From the NCBI RefSeq assembly GCF_030733745.1, contig NZ_JASHIK010000015.1:60307-124306 (forward strand): 64,000 nucleotides of DNA, given 5' to 3'. A program made the translations under genes and the position numbers. Below are positions 35,999 through 44,973 of this stretch, piece after piece. This stretch comes from Stappia sp. MMSF_3263 (GTDB taxonomy: Bacteria; Pseudomonadota; Alphaproteobacteria; Rhizobiales; Stappiaceae). Position 1 is the first letter of the stretch, and the number at the start of each line of letters is the position of its first letter. The notes under the pieces were generated by a model that saw nothing but the letters and a program-made list of their open reading frames with translations, made no database searches and was not told the DNA's origin.

Positions 35999-38194
35999 CT
36001 AAAAAACTAGGTTCTTAAGTGCAGTCTGAGCCTCTGGCACGCCGAGCTCTGCCGCCCGCTCGAAGCAGGCAGAGGCGCGCTCTGGATCGAAAGCGCTGAA
36101 ATCGGGCGAAGCGAGAATGACGCCCCGGAAATAGCAGGCATAGCGCCCCTGCTCCTGCGAAGGAGACGACAAATACTCCCATGCCTTCTCAAGGTCTCGA
36201 GGTATTCCGACACCAAGTAAATAGGCCGTTCCCAGACGGTACGTTGACACGGTGTCAACTCCACGCGCCAGTACTTTCTGATGTAAATTCAATGCTTCTG
36301 TATGTTTACTTTCTGACCAGAGATTTTCAGCGTGCGCCGACAATGCCTTGCTGTCGAACGCAGTTTCTTCAACGCCCGTTGCCGCAGCCCCTGCGTCTTT
36401 TTCGGCCGAATGCCAAACCCATTTGCTTCCTGTGATCGGATCGCGACCATAGAAGGTCTTGATCAGGAACCCTTGGTTCATCAATGTCTTCAAAAGACCA
36501 ACATCTCCTAGTCGTCGAAAGCTGCCAATCTTGTGCCGGTCATAGGCTTCCTGCCCGTACCAACTGGTTATGGTGGCGATGTCAGTATGCTCGACAGTAT
36601 CTGCGTTAAAGGTCAATGGGTCGCAGAATAGAAAGCGGCCACCGGGTTTCAGCACGCGGTGGATTTCGCCTAGCGCTGCGTCGAGATCGTGCACGCAAGT
36701 TAAAACGTAGCTGGCAATAACCGCGTCGTAAGCAGCATTCTCGACATCGGGCATATTGGTAATATCGGCGATGATGTCTGTCTTCAGTTGAGGCTGGATA
36801 TCACAAGAAACGATATCGAGAATATCACGTTGGGCATAAATTAATTTTTCGGATTTTGATGGGCTGAGCGCCAGAATGTGCTTATCAGCAAGGTCAAACT
36901 CTTCTTGTAGAAACGAGTCATATATCTGCACAAAGACGCGTTGCCGCTCGACACTTCCGCATTGCGGACAGCGTGATTTTGGGCGACCATTGTAGTCTTC
37001 GAAACGTGAAAGAGGTGTGTGGCATACGGAGCAGCATGGCTCGCCATTTCTGTCCGATGCTGGTGTTTCTGCCCGTGTGGTGGGAGATGACCCGCGCATC
37101 TGTGCCGTCGTTTGTACGCCCCGAACACCAGATCTTGCTGAAATAGACTTAACCCGTCCAGTATTTGCGGTCGGCTGGGATACGATCAAGCCTTCTTTGC
37201 AGGTCATTGTATCGTATGGCATCATACGGAATGGTGAGGCAGTCCCAGGGGATGCAATTGGTGTCGTGTCCGATATGGCAATGGTCTCGATAGGAACGAT
37301 TGGCCCGCTCTCGCATCGACCTGCGGCGACAAGGTCGAGCGCCTGCGCACAAGTGATGACCTCGACCCCGGCCGGTCTCAAGCGCGAGACGAACTCCTCA
37401 AACCTCTCGATGTTCTCGGTAAGTGGCGGTGAAAAGAAACCACTGTCTTCGCGCCTACAGAAAGACCATGAATGCATCACCATAACGGCGATGGCGTCCT
37501 CACCCAACTGGCCATAGAAAGCCTCAAGAGACTGTGCCATCTGATCCGCATTACGGAACGCGCCGGCGTTGAAGTTGATGTCGAAATCTCGCGTCAGATT
37601 GCGATACGGATTGACGCAAGATATTGGCACTTCGAGACAACCGTTGTCCCAATAGAATTGACGCACACGTCCAAGCTTCAACGGTTGGTTCTCGCGTGCG
37701 GCGTTGTAAGAGCTATTGAACTTGACCCCGTGGCGTACCATCGAGCGGAGCAACGCGGGTCCGTAGCGGTAGCCGCCGCCGCGATATCCAACTGGCGCGA
37801 CGGCGCCCGCATCCTCCTGCGATCGGCACAAATACTCAAGTAGTGCATCAGCCTGCTCATCGCTAGCGACGTTGATACCGTCCGGCGGCGTCAACTCCCT
37901 TTTCGACCAGAATGTCTGTGCAAGGAACTCCGGGTGCGAATGGAGTTGGAGGTCATGTCCTCGGCGATGGATCTCCCGGGCGACGTCAAGAATTGCGTCG
38001 CCATAGAGTGCCCGCTCGCAGTAGTCCAGAAACATCACAATCGGGGCGTCGAAGCGATCTCCGATGTCCATCATTTCGCCAATACCCCCCCCCCGACCTT
38101 CAGGGAATTTTCCCCATATCAGGCGATTGACATGATCCCGTTCTGCCCGGGCAGGCTGCGCCTCGACATCTACGGTGATCATCAGACGACGCAT
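35999..38194 (-). CDS. deacetylase-like / zinc-ribbon / methyltransferase / Sel1-repeat protein
   Basis: A 731-residue multidomain protein. Residues 1-~290: polysaccharide-deacetylase-like barrel (MITVDVEAQPARAERDHVNR, GHDLQLHSHPEFL, YRGGGYRYG, VMHSWSF), clearly paralogous to the fusion protein next door. Residues ~290-385: low-complexity linker. Then a zinc-ribbon CSVCHTPLSRF...CPQCGS, a class-I methyltransferase (CDIQPQLKTDIIADITNMPD, VLKPGGRFLFCDPL) and Sel1-like repeats at the C-terminus (STYRLGTAYLLGVGIPRDLE, YFRGVI, ASACFERAAELGVPEAQTAL). GAGGAG before the ATG fixes the start. A run of ten G on the coding strand lies at codons ~34-37, near the start of the gene. Function is inferred as glycan modification only. 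Confidence 0.82.
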   Translation of the reverse strand: MRRLMITVDVEAQPARAERDHVNRLIWGKFPEGRGGGIGEMMDIGDRFDAPIVMFLDYCERALYGDAILDVAREIHRRGHDLQLHSHPEFLAQTFWSKRELTPPDGINVASDEQADALLEYLCRSQEDAGAVAPVGYRGGGYRYGPALLRSMVRHGVKFNSSYNAARENQPLKLGRVRQFYWDNGCLEVPISCVNPYRNLTRDFDINFNAGAFRNADQMAQSLEAFYGQLGEDAIAVMVMHSWSFCRREDSGFFSPPLTENIERFEEFVSRLRPAGVEVITCAQALDLVAAGRCESGPIVPIETIAISDTTPIASPGTASPFRMMPYDTMTCKEGLIVSQPTANTGRVKSISARSGVRGVQTTAQMRGSSPTTRAETPASDRNGEPCCSVCHTPLSRFEDYNGRPKSRCPQCGSVERQRVFVQIYDSFLQEEFDLADKHILALSPSKSEKLIYAQRDILDIVSCDIQPQLKTDIIADITNMPDVENAAYDAVIASYVLTCVHDLDAALGEIHRVLKPGGRFLFCDPLTFNADTVEHTDIATITSWYGQEAYDRHKIGSFRRLGDVGLLKTLMNQGFLIKTFYGRDPITGSKWVWHSAEKDAGAAATGVEETAFDSKALSAHAENLWSESKHTEALNLHQKVLARGVDTVSTYRLGTAYLLGVGIPRDLEKAWEYLSSPSQEQGRYACYFRGVILASPDFSAFDPERASACFERAAELGVPEAQTALKNLVF
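38085..38094 (-). repeat. homopolymer tract, G10 on coding strand
   Basis: Ten consecutive C on the plus strand encode Arg-Gly-Gly-Gly within EGRGGGIGEMMD, about 35 codons into the gene. Loss or gain of one base would stop nearly the whole protein from being made, the arrangement typical of phase-variable contingency genes. Confidence 0.85.
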
Positions 38195-38242
38195 CTCAGT
38201 CTCCTCAATGCTGTTTGAGCTGTGTGGTCAGTTCAACGCAAG

Positions 38243-40345
38243 TCAATTTAAAGATAGTTTAGCGTAGATTTCCTGCACATCACGAACCAGGCACTCTGCT
38301 GTGCGATGCTTCAAAACCCAGTCACCCCCCTGTTTGCCCAGCTGTTCGCGTAGCTCAGGATCTGAGATCAGGCGTTGTAGGGCGTCGGTCAAGGCGGGTA
38401 TGCTGTTTTTCTCCACCACAACGCCCGTCTTTCCGTCGATCACAGTCTCGGCGATAGCGGCCGTGTTGGAGACTACCACCACTTTGCCCGCCGCCATGGC
38501 CTCGAAGGGCTTGAGCGGCGGTACCAGCTCTGTTACCGGGAGCGACCGTCGCGGTAGCGGTGCGATGTCAATCACCCGGTAGAGCGCTTCTACTCGTTCG
38601 CGTGGGACGCGCCCGGTAAAGGTGCAGAGCGCCTCGACACCCCGTTCGGCGGCAAGCGCTTTGAGCGCAGGTAGTTCGCGCCCGTCACCTACAAGCAAAA
38701 AATGGAATGCTTTGACATTCCGGCTTCGTAGTCGCGCCATGGCTTCAATGACGAAGTCGAGTCCCTCATAGCGCACCACCGAGCCCGCATAGCCGATGAC
38801 CACCGCCTCCGGCGCGATGCCGAGTTCGGCCTTTAGCTTGGGATCAGGTGGAAGCGCGTGCATGTGGGTAGCATCGACACCGTTTGGTAGTACGCTGACA
38901 GCGTCTGGTCGCGCTCCGTGCTCAATTACAAAACGACGGAGCTGCTCGGAGATAACGACGACATGATCGGCCTCTCGGATCGCTTGGTTCTCGAGAGCGC
39001 GGCTCAATTGATAGCGTCGAGTCTGCCTGTAAGTATCGTTGGCGGAGGCTTGGGTAATTTCCCAGATGCCCCGCACCTCGTAGATGCTCGGGATGCCGAG
39101 GCGGCGGCCTGCGATGATTGCCGCCAGCCCGTTCAAGTTGTTCGAGGCAGCGTGGATCACGGCTGGGCGGCGATCGTGTGCGATGGCAACGATCCGATCC
39201 GCATAAGCTTCGATGTAGTTGTCAAGAGGTCGCCCGATAAGGCCGTCCTTGCTATCTTGTATAGTGCGGAAGACATGATCGATCAGTTGCGTCTCCAGGG
39301 GAGCAACAACAGTGCGGTGCCTTGCCAAATCGTTTGGAAAGCCGAGGCGAGTAAATGGCTCTGGCTCGAATCCGGCCTTCGAAAGAATCTTCAATACAAA
39401 GTGGGTTCGAACAACATAACCATTCAGCTCGTAGGGGTCACGCATGTGAGCGAGATAGAGCACCCGCCCGGGTGCGGGCGTGTAGGTCGGTTTGGCGGAT
39501 GGCAGCGGCAGTGCCATGGCTTCGATTTCCAGCCGCAGGACCGCCTCAAGGCGGCGTAGCATGAGTAGACGCCTGGGCGGCAGGCTCGTGGCAGTGATCG
39601 CCCGGAGCAAAATCCGTACCGCGTTCCAATCGCCTGTTGCGCCTCGTCCGGCATGGTTGCGCAACTCTTGCACAAGCGCTCTACTAGCGAGCTCTGCTAT
39701 CTGCTCTGCATGGATCTCGATCCTGACGCCCGTGTTATCAAAGCCTAGCGTGCAAAGCCATTGGGCGAGCCAAGCTCGGCTCTCTGGGGAAGCAGCTGAC
39801 ATCGACAGGAACTCTGCCCCATCGTCTTCTACGCTTGGAAGAGCCTCAAACGTTGCATCGACATCATCCCAGGGTTCAAGGAACCTGCTCTCTGGCTTTG
39901 TATCTCGGATGCTCGCAGGGTTGGTGGGGTGAGGAAGTGGGCGCCCGCACTGGGAAGCAATAGAGCGGGCGGCCAGAACGGTTAGGGCCGCAAGAAGGCC
40001 TGCCGGAAAAAAACGGAAGCCCAAAAGGGTAAGCCCGGCTGCTTGTCGATCAGGCCAACTATGCGGTTGCCTCTCAAATCGTCCCAGCAGGCCAACCAGA
40101 GTATCTTTTCCCGGCATGTCTGGGAGGGTGACGAGAGTGTCCAGATCTATCGGACGACCCTTGCGGGCGAGACGATGGAAGGTACGCAGCCGTTTGGTTG
40201 CCGCAATCAATGCGCGGTTGCGAATAAGATCGTCAATGCATGTCGAGCCGGCCAGATAAGCTAGAACAGCGGTATCGAGTTCCGCAGATCGCTTAAAATT
40301 ACATCGGGTTGGGGCGTCGCCGGCTGGCTTCCTAATCGTGATCAT
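38243..40345 (-). CDS. glycosyltransferase family 4 with long N-terminal extension
   Basis: A 700-residue protein. The C-terminal ~400 residues are a GT4 (GT-B fold) transferase: GRVLYLAHMRDPYELNGYVV at the N-domain start, IPSIYEVRGIWEITQAS, VSVLPNGVD, GYAGSVVRYEGLDFVIEAMA and the donor-binding ETVIDGKTGVVVEKNSIPAL with PLKPFEAMAAGK. The N-terminal ~300 residues are Ala/Leu/Arg-rich, mostly helical, with no recognised domain. AAGGGGG before ATG 40345 decides the start over the ATG at 40360. It is first of a minus-strand operon with the two deacetylase-like genes and is transcribed divergently from the heparinase gene at 40446. Confidence 0.88.
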   Translation of the reverse strand: MITIRKPAGDAPTRCNFKRSAELDTAVLAYLAGSTCIDDLIRNRALIAATKRLRTFHRLARKGRPIDLDTLVTLPDMPGKDTLVGLLGRFERQPHSWPDRQAAGLTLLGFRFFPAGLLAALTVLAARSIASQCGRPLPHPTNPASIRDTKPESRFLEPWDDVDATFEALPSVEDDGAEFLSMSAASPESRAWLAQWLCTLGFDNTGVRIEIHAEQIAELASRALVQELRNHAGRGATGDWNAVRILLRAITATSLPPRRLLMLRRLEAVLRLEIEAMALPLPSAKPTYTPAPGRVLYLAHMRDPYELNGYVVRTHFVLKILSKAGFEPEPFTRLGFPNDLARHRTVVAPLETQLIDHVFRTIQDSKDGLIGRPLDNYIEAYADRIVAIAHDRRPAVIHAASNNLNGLAAIIAGRRLGIPSIYEVRGIWEITQASANDTYRQTRRYQLSRALENQAIREADHVVVISEQLRRFVIEHGARPDAVSVLPNGVDATHMHALPPDPKLKAELGIAPEAVVIGYAGSVVRYEGLDFVIEAMARLRSRNVKAFHFLLVGDGRELPALKALAAERGVEALCTFTGRVPRERVEALYRVIDIAPLPRRSLPVTELVPPLKPFEAMAAGKVVVVSNTAAIAETVIDGKTGVVVEKNSIPALTDALQRLISDPELREQLGKQGGDWVLKHRTAECLVRDVQEIYAKLSLN

Positions 40346-40445
40346 TGGTCCCCCTTGCAATTTTCGTATCGTAGGAATAGCCGTATTGGCCGTTTTAGAA
40401 CAGCGGCTACACAGTGTTTTTCCGACATCTTATAAAGGATGGGTC
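40346..40445. promoter_or_regulatory. divergent promoter region
   Basis: A 100-bp AT-richer gap between the GT4 gene (minus) and the heparinase gene (plus). TATAAA at 40431-40436 is the best -10-like match but would leave almost no leader before the GTG start at 40446; no good -35 is seen. Regulation of both directions from here is inferred from gene orientation only. Confidence 0.35.
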
Positions 40446-42326
40446 GTGACCAGCTCGATCAGTGATTTTGCCAACGCCGTCCGACAACGACCACTGCGCC
40501 GCTATGACAGATTGTACGACTATCCCGAAACCGAAGCGATTGCTGCGGCCGAGGCGGCCAGATCGACAGGGCGATACGTCTACTGCGGTATCGAAGTGCG
40601 GCTTGAAAGGCCGTTCGCAGAACCCTCCGATGAACTTCCGCGCTCAAGACGTATGGCAATTCAGGCGTGGCATCATCTGGAACCCTTGTTTGTCGGCCTC
40701 GACCGCACCAACGACGACTTCTATCGAACTGCCCTGAAGGTGGCTGCGGTCGATTGGATGCGAAACTCAGGCCTCTTGTGGAAGAGTTTCCTTCAGGATG
40801 TTGGGAACGGGCGAGATGATAATAATGAAGATTTCTCGGCATACGCCATTGCTGTAAGCGCCCGAACCTATCGACTTGCCTTTCTCGTCGACAGCCTGAT
40901 CGTCGAAGGATTTCCGAGCGAGGATTGGTCGGATCTCCTGACCTTGTTCCTTGAGCACGCACATAGCTTTGAAGAGGATGGGAGTATCTTACGTCGACAT
41001 AACCACGGTCTCTTCCAATTGGCCCATATAATCGCTGGCACTTCGCGTTTCTACAATATTGGCGTTGGGGATCGCCTCCTGTCAGGAGGGTTGGGAACTG
41101 AAGACATCTATTGGCGGGCGTCGCGGCAATTCCACGCCCTCTTTCAAATCCAGATCAAGCCTGACGGCTCGTTGCCTGAGCATTCCGCTGGCTATCAAAT
41201 GCTGGTAACGAGGCTGTTAGGAAAGATGATTGATTGCGGTTTTGTGAATGATAAAACGTTGATCGATCTATTTGCCCGCATGAAGGAGCTCTGCAATTGG
41301 ATGTTTGATCCAGAAGGTAAGCTTATCGCGCTGGGAGATACTCCAGAAGCAATAGAGAAAATTGCAAGTGATTATCAAACAGGCCCAACCGAGACAGGGT
41401 CATCGCTATTTCGGGAGGGTGGCTACTGGTTCATTCGCCAACAGGCGACGTCACAGGGTGATAGTTATCTGGCGCAAACTGCTGCCTTTCACTCTCGTAC
41501 TCACAAGCACTGCGATAGCGGCGCTGTGGTTTGGCACGATTTGGGGCGTCCGATCCTAATTGACGCTGGGAGTTTCGGATATCTAGGTAGAACGCCTAAG
41601 GGATCGCCGCTGCAGCGGGACGGCTTCTGGTACGCAGACCCGCGGCGGGTGCATGTAGAAAGTGCCCGTGCTCACAATACTATTGAGATCGACGGCCGCA
41701 ACCATCGGCGTTACCGACAGGAAGCATTTGGAGCGACGATAACTGAGGTGCTGACGGTCGATGGCGTTCAGGGAAGCCGGTGTGCCATTCCCAACGCTGG
41801 GGCAGCACAACATCACCGTTTCGTCTTGTTAAGGCCAGGCGAGTGGTTGATCGTCGTCGACACTTGTCGCTTCGCTCGAAAATCCGCGATTGTGAGACAG
41901 TGGTTCCAGTTTCATCCGCGTTGGTTGAAATCTAGCGGTCCTGGACTTTGCATGGAGGATGGGGCTGGGAAGTTGTATCTCATGCCATTGTTGGCCGGCA
42001 CGGCCGTTGAACGGGTGTGGAGAGGCGATCGGTTCGTTTCTGACGATGCTGTCGATCCCGGATATCGAGGCTGGTGGGCACCATGTGCCGGGCAGTTCGA
42101 ACCATGTACGTCTGTATCAGTGGCAGCGTCGGGCACCTTTCTAAGTCTTGCCACGCTGATTTCTCTCGGAGATACTCCGCCGATCGTTGGGGGGGGGCGC
42201 GCAAATGCAACCCATCGTGCCTTTCTTTTTGACTGGCAGTCCGGTCTCGTTAGGCACCGGTTGCGGCTGAAAACGGAGGGGTTTTCTTCCCCAAGCTTTT
42301 CAATAGAGTATAAAGTCCACCGATAA
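40446..42326 (+). CDS. heparinase II/III family protein
   Basis: About 626 residues. An alpha/alpha-toroid region (ILRRHNHGLFQLAHIIAGTS, LPEHSAGYQMLVTRLLGKMI) precedes the heparinase II/III beta-sandwich (AAFHSRTHKHCDSGAVVWHD, PILIDAGSFGYLGR, ARAHNTIEIDGRNHRRYRQE). It is paralogous to the C-terminal part of the 33143-35983 fusion but lacks the deacetylase domain. The start is uncertain: GTG 40446 with AAGGATGGG upstream is preferred; the ATG at 40338 would overlap the divergent gene. No signal peptide is seen. A G9 tract at 42189-42197 encodes three Gly near the C-terminus. It probably shares a message with the methyltransferase 21 bp downstream. Confidence 0.82.
   Translation: MTSSISDFANAVRQRPLRRYDRLYDYPETEAIAAAEAARSTGRYVYCGIEVRLERPFAEPSDELPRSRRMAIQAWHHLEPLFVGLDRTNDDFYRTALKVAAVDWMRNSGLLWKSFLQDVGNGRDDNNEDFSAYAIAVSARTYRLAFLVDSLIVEGFPSEDWSDLLTLFLEHAHSFEEDGSILRRHNHGLFQLAHIIAGTSRFYNIGVGDRLLSGGLGTEDIYWRASRQFHALFQIQIKPDGSLPEHSAGYQMLVTRLLGKMIDCGFVNDKTLIDLFARMKELCNWMFDPEGKLIALGDTPEAIEKIASDYQTGPTETGSSLFREGGYWFIRQQATSQGDSYLAQTAAFHSRTHKHCDSGAVVWHDLGRPILIDAGSFGYLGRTPKGSPLQRDGFWYADPRRVHVESARAHNTIEIDGRNHRRYRQEAFGATITEVLTVDGVQGSRCAIPNAGAAQHHRFVLLRPGEWLIVVDTCRFARKSAIVRQWFQFHPRWLKSSGPGLCMEDGAGKLYLMPLLAGTAVERVWRGDRFVSDDAVDPGYRGWWAPCAGQFEPCTSVSVAASGTFLSLATLISLGDTPPIVGGGRANATHRAFLFDWQSGLVRHRLRLKTEGFSSPSFSIEYKVHR
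42189..42197 (+). repeat. homopolymer tract, G9
   Basis: Nine G encode Gly-Gly-Gly in PPIVGGGRANAT, about 45 codons before the end of the heparinase-like gene. A slip would replace the last ~45 residues of the beta-sandwich. Confidence 0.85.
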
Positions 42327-42347
42327 ATGGAGTCGCTCAGGCTCTGA

Positions 42348-43313
42348 ATGCCAGGGGCAGATCGTTCCATGCTTCCCCCACTAGAAGGAGAATCGCGCTT
42401 GTCATACGAGAACTTTCTTCAGGAATTTGCCACCGCACAAGGCGTAGGCAGCGTTGAAGAACTGTTATCCGACTACTCACAGCGCTATGCGTTTCAGATT
42501 AACAGTAGGGATCGTGCCAAAAAAGTAATCTCACGCCTTGTTGACGAGTTTGGTATCACCTTTCCCGGCAAACGCGTTCTTGATGTCGGCTGCGCCTATG
42601 GCAGCTTTTCGATAGAAATGGCCAAAGCTGGCGCCATCGTAGTCGGCGTTGACATCAGCGATAAATGGTTGCGCTTGGCGGAGATTAATGCTTCTGGAGA
42701 GGCTGAGGTACCTTTTGTCAATTGCGATGCATCAAGTTACAGGGCATCACATGAACTTTCAGGTTATGGGCCGTTTGACATATTTATTGTGAATGATGTT
42801 TTTGAACACATCCATGACACCGTTGGGCTGATGGAGACAATTAAGAAGCTATCATCTCCAGGCGCAATAGTATATTTTAAAATTCCAAATGGTCACGCTA
42901 CCAGGCATGTTCTTCTCGAGGGGCATAAAAAAGTATTTGGAATCTCCTTGCTCCCCCCTGATTACTGGCATCTATTTATTAGTGCTCCGTTCCATATATA
43001 CTACCGTAGATGGGGCCATTTTCAGTCTATATTCGACTACTATGGTTTTTCGGAAATTCGCCATGTTAGAGAAATCCGGGATCCAGACATCGAGACGACA
43101 AGACGTCACATTGTCAACGATGTGAATAAAATTCGACGTTTTCTGAAATCAGAAAATTTTGATGATGTGCGTCAACTCTCCGTGCTCAGGAGGGCGTGCC
43201 GTTACTACTATGACGAAGTCGCAAGCGACATCGAAACATTAGAGTGGGAACCCTTGTGGTCGAAGTACCGCCAAACATTCTGGGAGGGGGTTGCAGTTCT
43301 GAGCCAGAGATAA
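42348..43313 (+). CDS. SAM-dependent methyltransferase
   Basis: A 321-residue class-I methyltransferase. Motif I is VLDVGCAYGSFSIEMAKAGA (about residues 77-96), the acidic end of strand 2 is VVGVDIS, and the post-II region is FDIFIVNDVFEHIHD; SPGAIVYFKIPNGHATRH follows. The C-terminal half is AT-rich and of unknown type. The context implies methylation of a sugar or a lipid-linked glycan. ATG 42348 or 42369 may be the start. AT content rises through the gene. Confidence 0.85.
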   Translation: MPGADRSMLPPLEGESRLSYENFLQEFATAQGVGSVEELLSDYSQRYAFQINSRDRAKKVISRLVDEFGITFPGKRVLDVGCAYGSFSIEMAKAGAIVVGVDISDKWLRLAEINASGEAEVPFVNCDASSYRASHELSGYGPFDIFIVNDVFEHIHDTVGLMETIKKLSSPGAIVYFKIPNGHATRHVLLEGHKKVFGISLLPPDYWHLFISAPFHIYYRRWGHFQSIFDYYGFSEIRHVREIRDPDIETTRRHIVNDVNKIRRFLKSENFDDVRQLSVLRRACRYYYDEVASDIETLEWEPLWSKYRQTFWEGVAVLSQR

Positions 43314-43670
43314 AAGAATGACCGCATCAATATTAATCGATTCGATACATTTTCTGGAAAGTGCGGGAAGAATATTGCGATGTAGCTATTCATTGGGGAT
43401 GACCTACCTCCCGGTCGGCCCTCGTCATAACGAGAGTCTGCCAGTTTCTGACGTCACACTGACGTGCCTCCGGCGCATTCGGTCCGCCGTGAGTATCACC
43501 CCCGGGAGATTCCCCAGCCGGGTGGTCCAAAATCGGGTTCCACGTCAGCCGGAGGAAACACGGGGCTCAGGTCAAGTCGGTAAAACTCGTGCACAGTATC
43601 CGACGCTCTCTTAGGAAAAATAGAATTCTACATTTATATACAAATAGACAATCTCTGATTTCTAGGAATT
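43314..43670. repeat. gene-free convergent region with right repeat copy
   Basis: No gene. It contains the right copy of the ~57-bp repeat (43491-43548: GTATCACCCCC...TCCAAAA...CGGG...CACGTCAG). The 8-bp inverted repeat CCTCCGGC (43467-43474) / GCCGGAGG (43548-43555) encloses it, as a small IS remnant or MITE might look. The last ~60 bp before the wecC stop are AT-rich. Confidence 0.5.
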
Positions 43671-44942
43671 TCAGTCATTCGCTCTATTCTGCCTTGAGTA
43701 GGCGCGCCACAGCCCTCGCGTGTCGATACTCTTTTTAGACCGGATGACCTCCGGTTCGATCGCCTTGAACTCCCGGTGATCCACCAGGAGGGCGAGCACA
43801 TCGGCATTGTTCACGGCCTCTTCCATGGCGATCAGTTTCGCATTGGGAAGAGAGAGGCGCGGTGGCAGTTGCGCGATGTTGGGCTCGACCAGCATGACCT
43901 CGCCATCATGCTTTCTGCACAGGGCCTCGACAATCTCGATTGCCGGGCTTTCGCGAAGGTCGTCGGTATCCGCCTTGTAGGCAAGGCCAAGGCACGCGAT
44001 GCGGTCTCCGGGGGAGGCAAGGGCCATGATCTTGTCGACGACGAAGTCCGGCTTGCGGTCATTGACCTCGCGCGCCGTGCGCATGAGCGGCGCGGTCTCG
44101 CCGGCCGCGTGAACGATGAACCAGGGGTCGACGGCAATGCAGTGGCCGCCAACGCCGGGGCCTGGCTGAAGGATGTTGACGCGCGGATGGTGGTTCGCGA
44201 GGTCGATCACCTCCCACGCGTCGATGTCGAGACCGTCGCACACCATGGACAGCTCATTGGCGAAGGCGATGTTCACATCGCGATAGGCGTTTTCGGTCAG
44301 CTTGACCATTTCCGCCGTGCGCGCATCGGTGGGAACAATCTTGCCCCGAACGAAAATGCCGTAAAGGGCGGAGGCCGCCGTGGTCGCGGCCTTCGTGAGG
44401 CCGCCGACAATGCGGTCATTCTCGACCAGCTCGGTCATCATGCGCCCGGGAATGATGCGCTCGGGGCAATAGGCCATGAGAATGTCGCTTGCGTCCGACC
44501 CGTCCGCCGGGAAGGCGAGATCCGGTCGCGCGGCGGCGAGGGTGGCGGCCAGCCGCTCCAGGGTGCCGACCGGAGACGTGGACTCCAGGATGATCAGGTC
44601 GCCAGCCTTCAGAACAGGCGCAATGGAAACGCCCGCCGCATCGACATAGGACAGGTCCGGCGCGCGATCGGCCGTCAGCGGCGTGGGAACGGCGATGATG
44701 AAGGCGTCGGCGGGTTCCGGCTGCAAGACCGCCCGCAGCCTGCCCTCCTGCACCGTGCCGCGAACCATGGCGTCCAGCTCGGGCTCGAAAAAGTGGGCAC
44801 GGCCTTCGTTGATCTCGCTCACCGCGGTGGCGTTCACATCGACGCCGACAACCTCAACGCCCCGGCTGGCCAGAACAGCCGCGGTGGGCAGGCCGATGTA
44901 GCCCAGGCCGATCACGCTGACGGTTCCATAGCTCTGGTTCAT
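43671..44942 (-). CDS. wecC: UDP-N-acetyl-D-mannosamine dehydrogenase
   Basis: A 423-residue UDP-sugar dehydrogenase: oxidises UDP-ManNAc to UDP-ManNAcA with two NAD+. The NAD-binding start VSVIGLGYIGLPTAAVLASR, the AYCPERIIPG motif, Lys214 and Asn217 in KLTENAYRD, and the catalytic Cys268 in GPGVGGHCIAVDPW are present; LGLAYKADTDDLRESPA is the C-terminal hallmark. ATG 44942 with GGAAG upstream gives the normal length; the longer frame adds an unrelated 33 residues. 31 bp after wecB in one operon. Confidence 0.94.
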   Translation of the reverse strand: MNQSYGTVSVIGLGYIGLPTAAVLASRGVEVVGVDVNATAVSEINEGRAHFFEPELDAMVRGTVQEGRLRAVLQPEPADAFIIAVPTPLTADRAPDLSYVDAAGVSIAPVLKAGDLIILESTSPVGTLERLAATLAAARPDLAFPADGSDASDILMAYCPERIIPGRMMTELVENDRIVGGLTKAATTAASALYGIFVRGKIVPTDARTAEMVKLTENAYRDVNIAFANELSMVCDGLDIDAWEVIDLANHHPRVNILQPGPGVGGHCIAVDPWFIVHAAGETAPLMRTAREVNDRKPDFVVDKIMALASPGDRIACLGLAYKADTDDLRESPAIEIVEALCRKHDGEVMLVEPNIAQLPPRLSLPNAKLIAMEEAVNNADVLALLVDHREFKAIEPEVIRSKKSIDTRGLWRAYSRQNRAND

Positions 44943-44973
44943 TTCATGCTTCCTTTTCGCAAAACGGGCCGGG

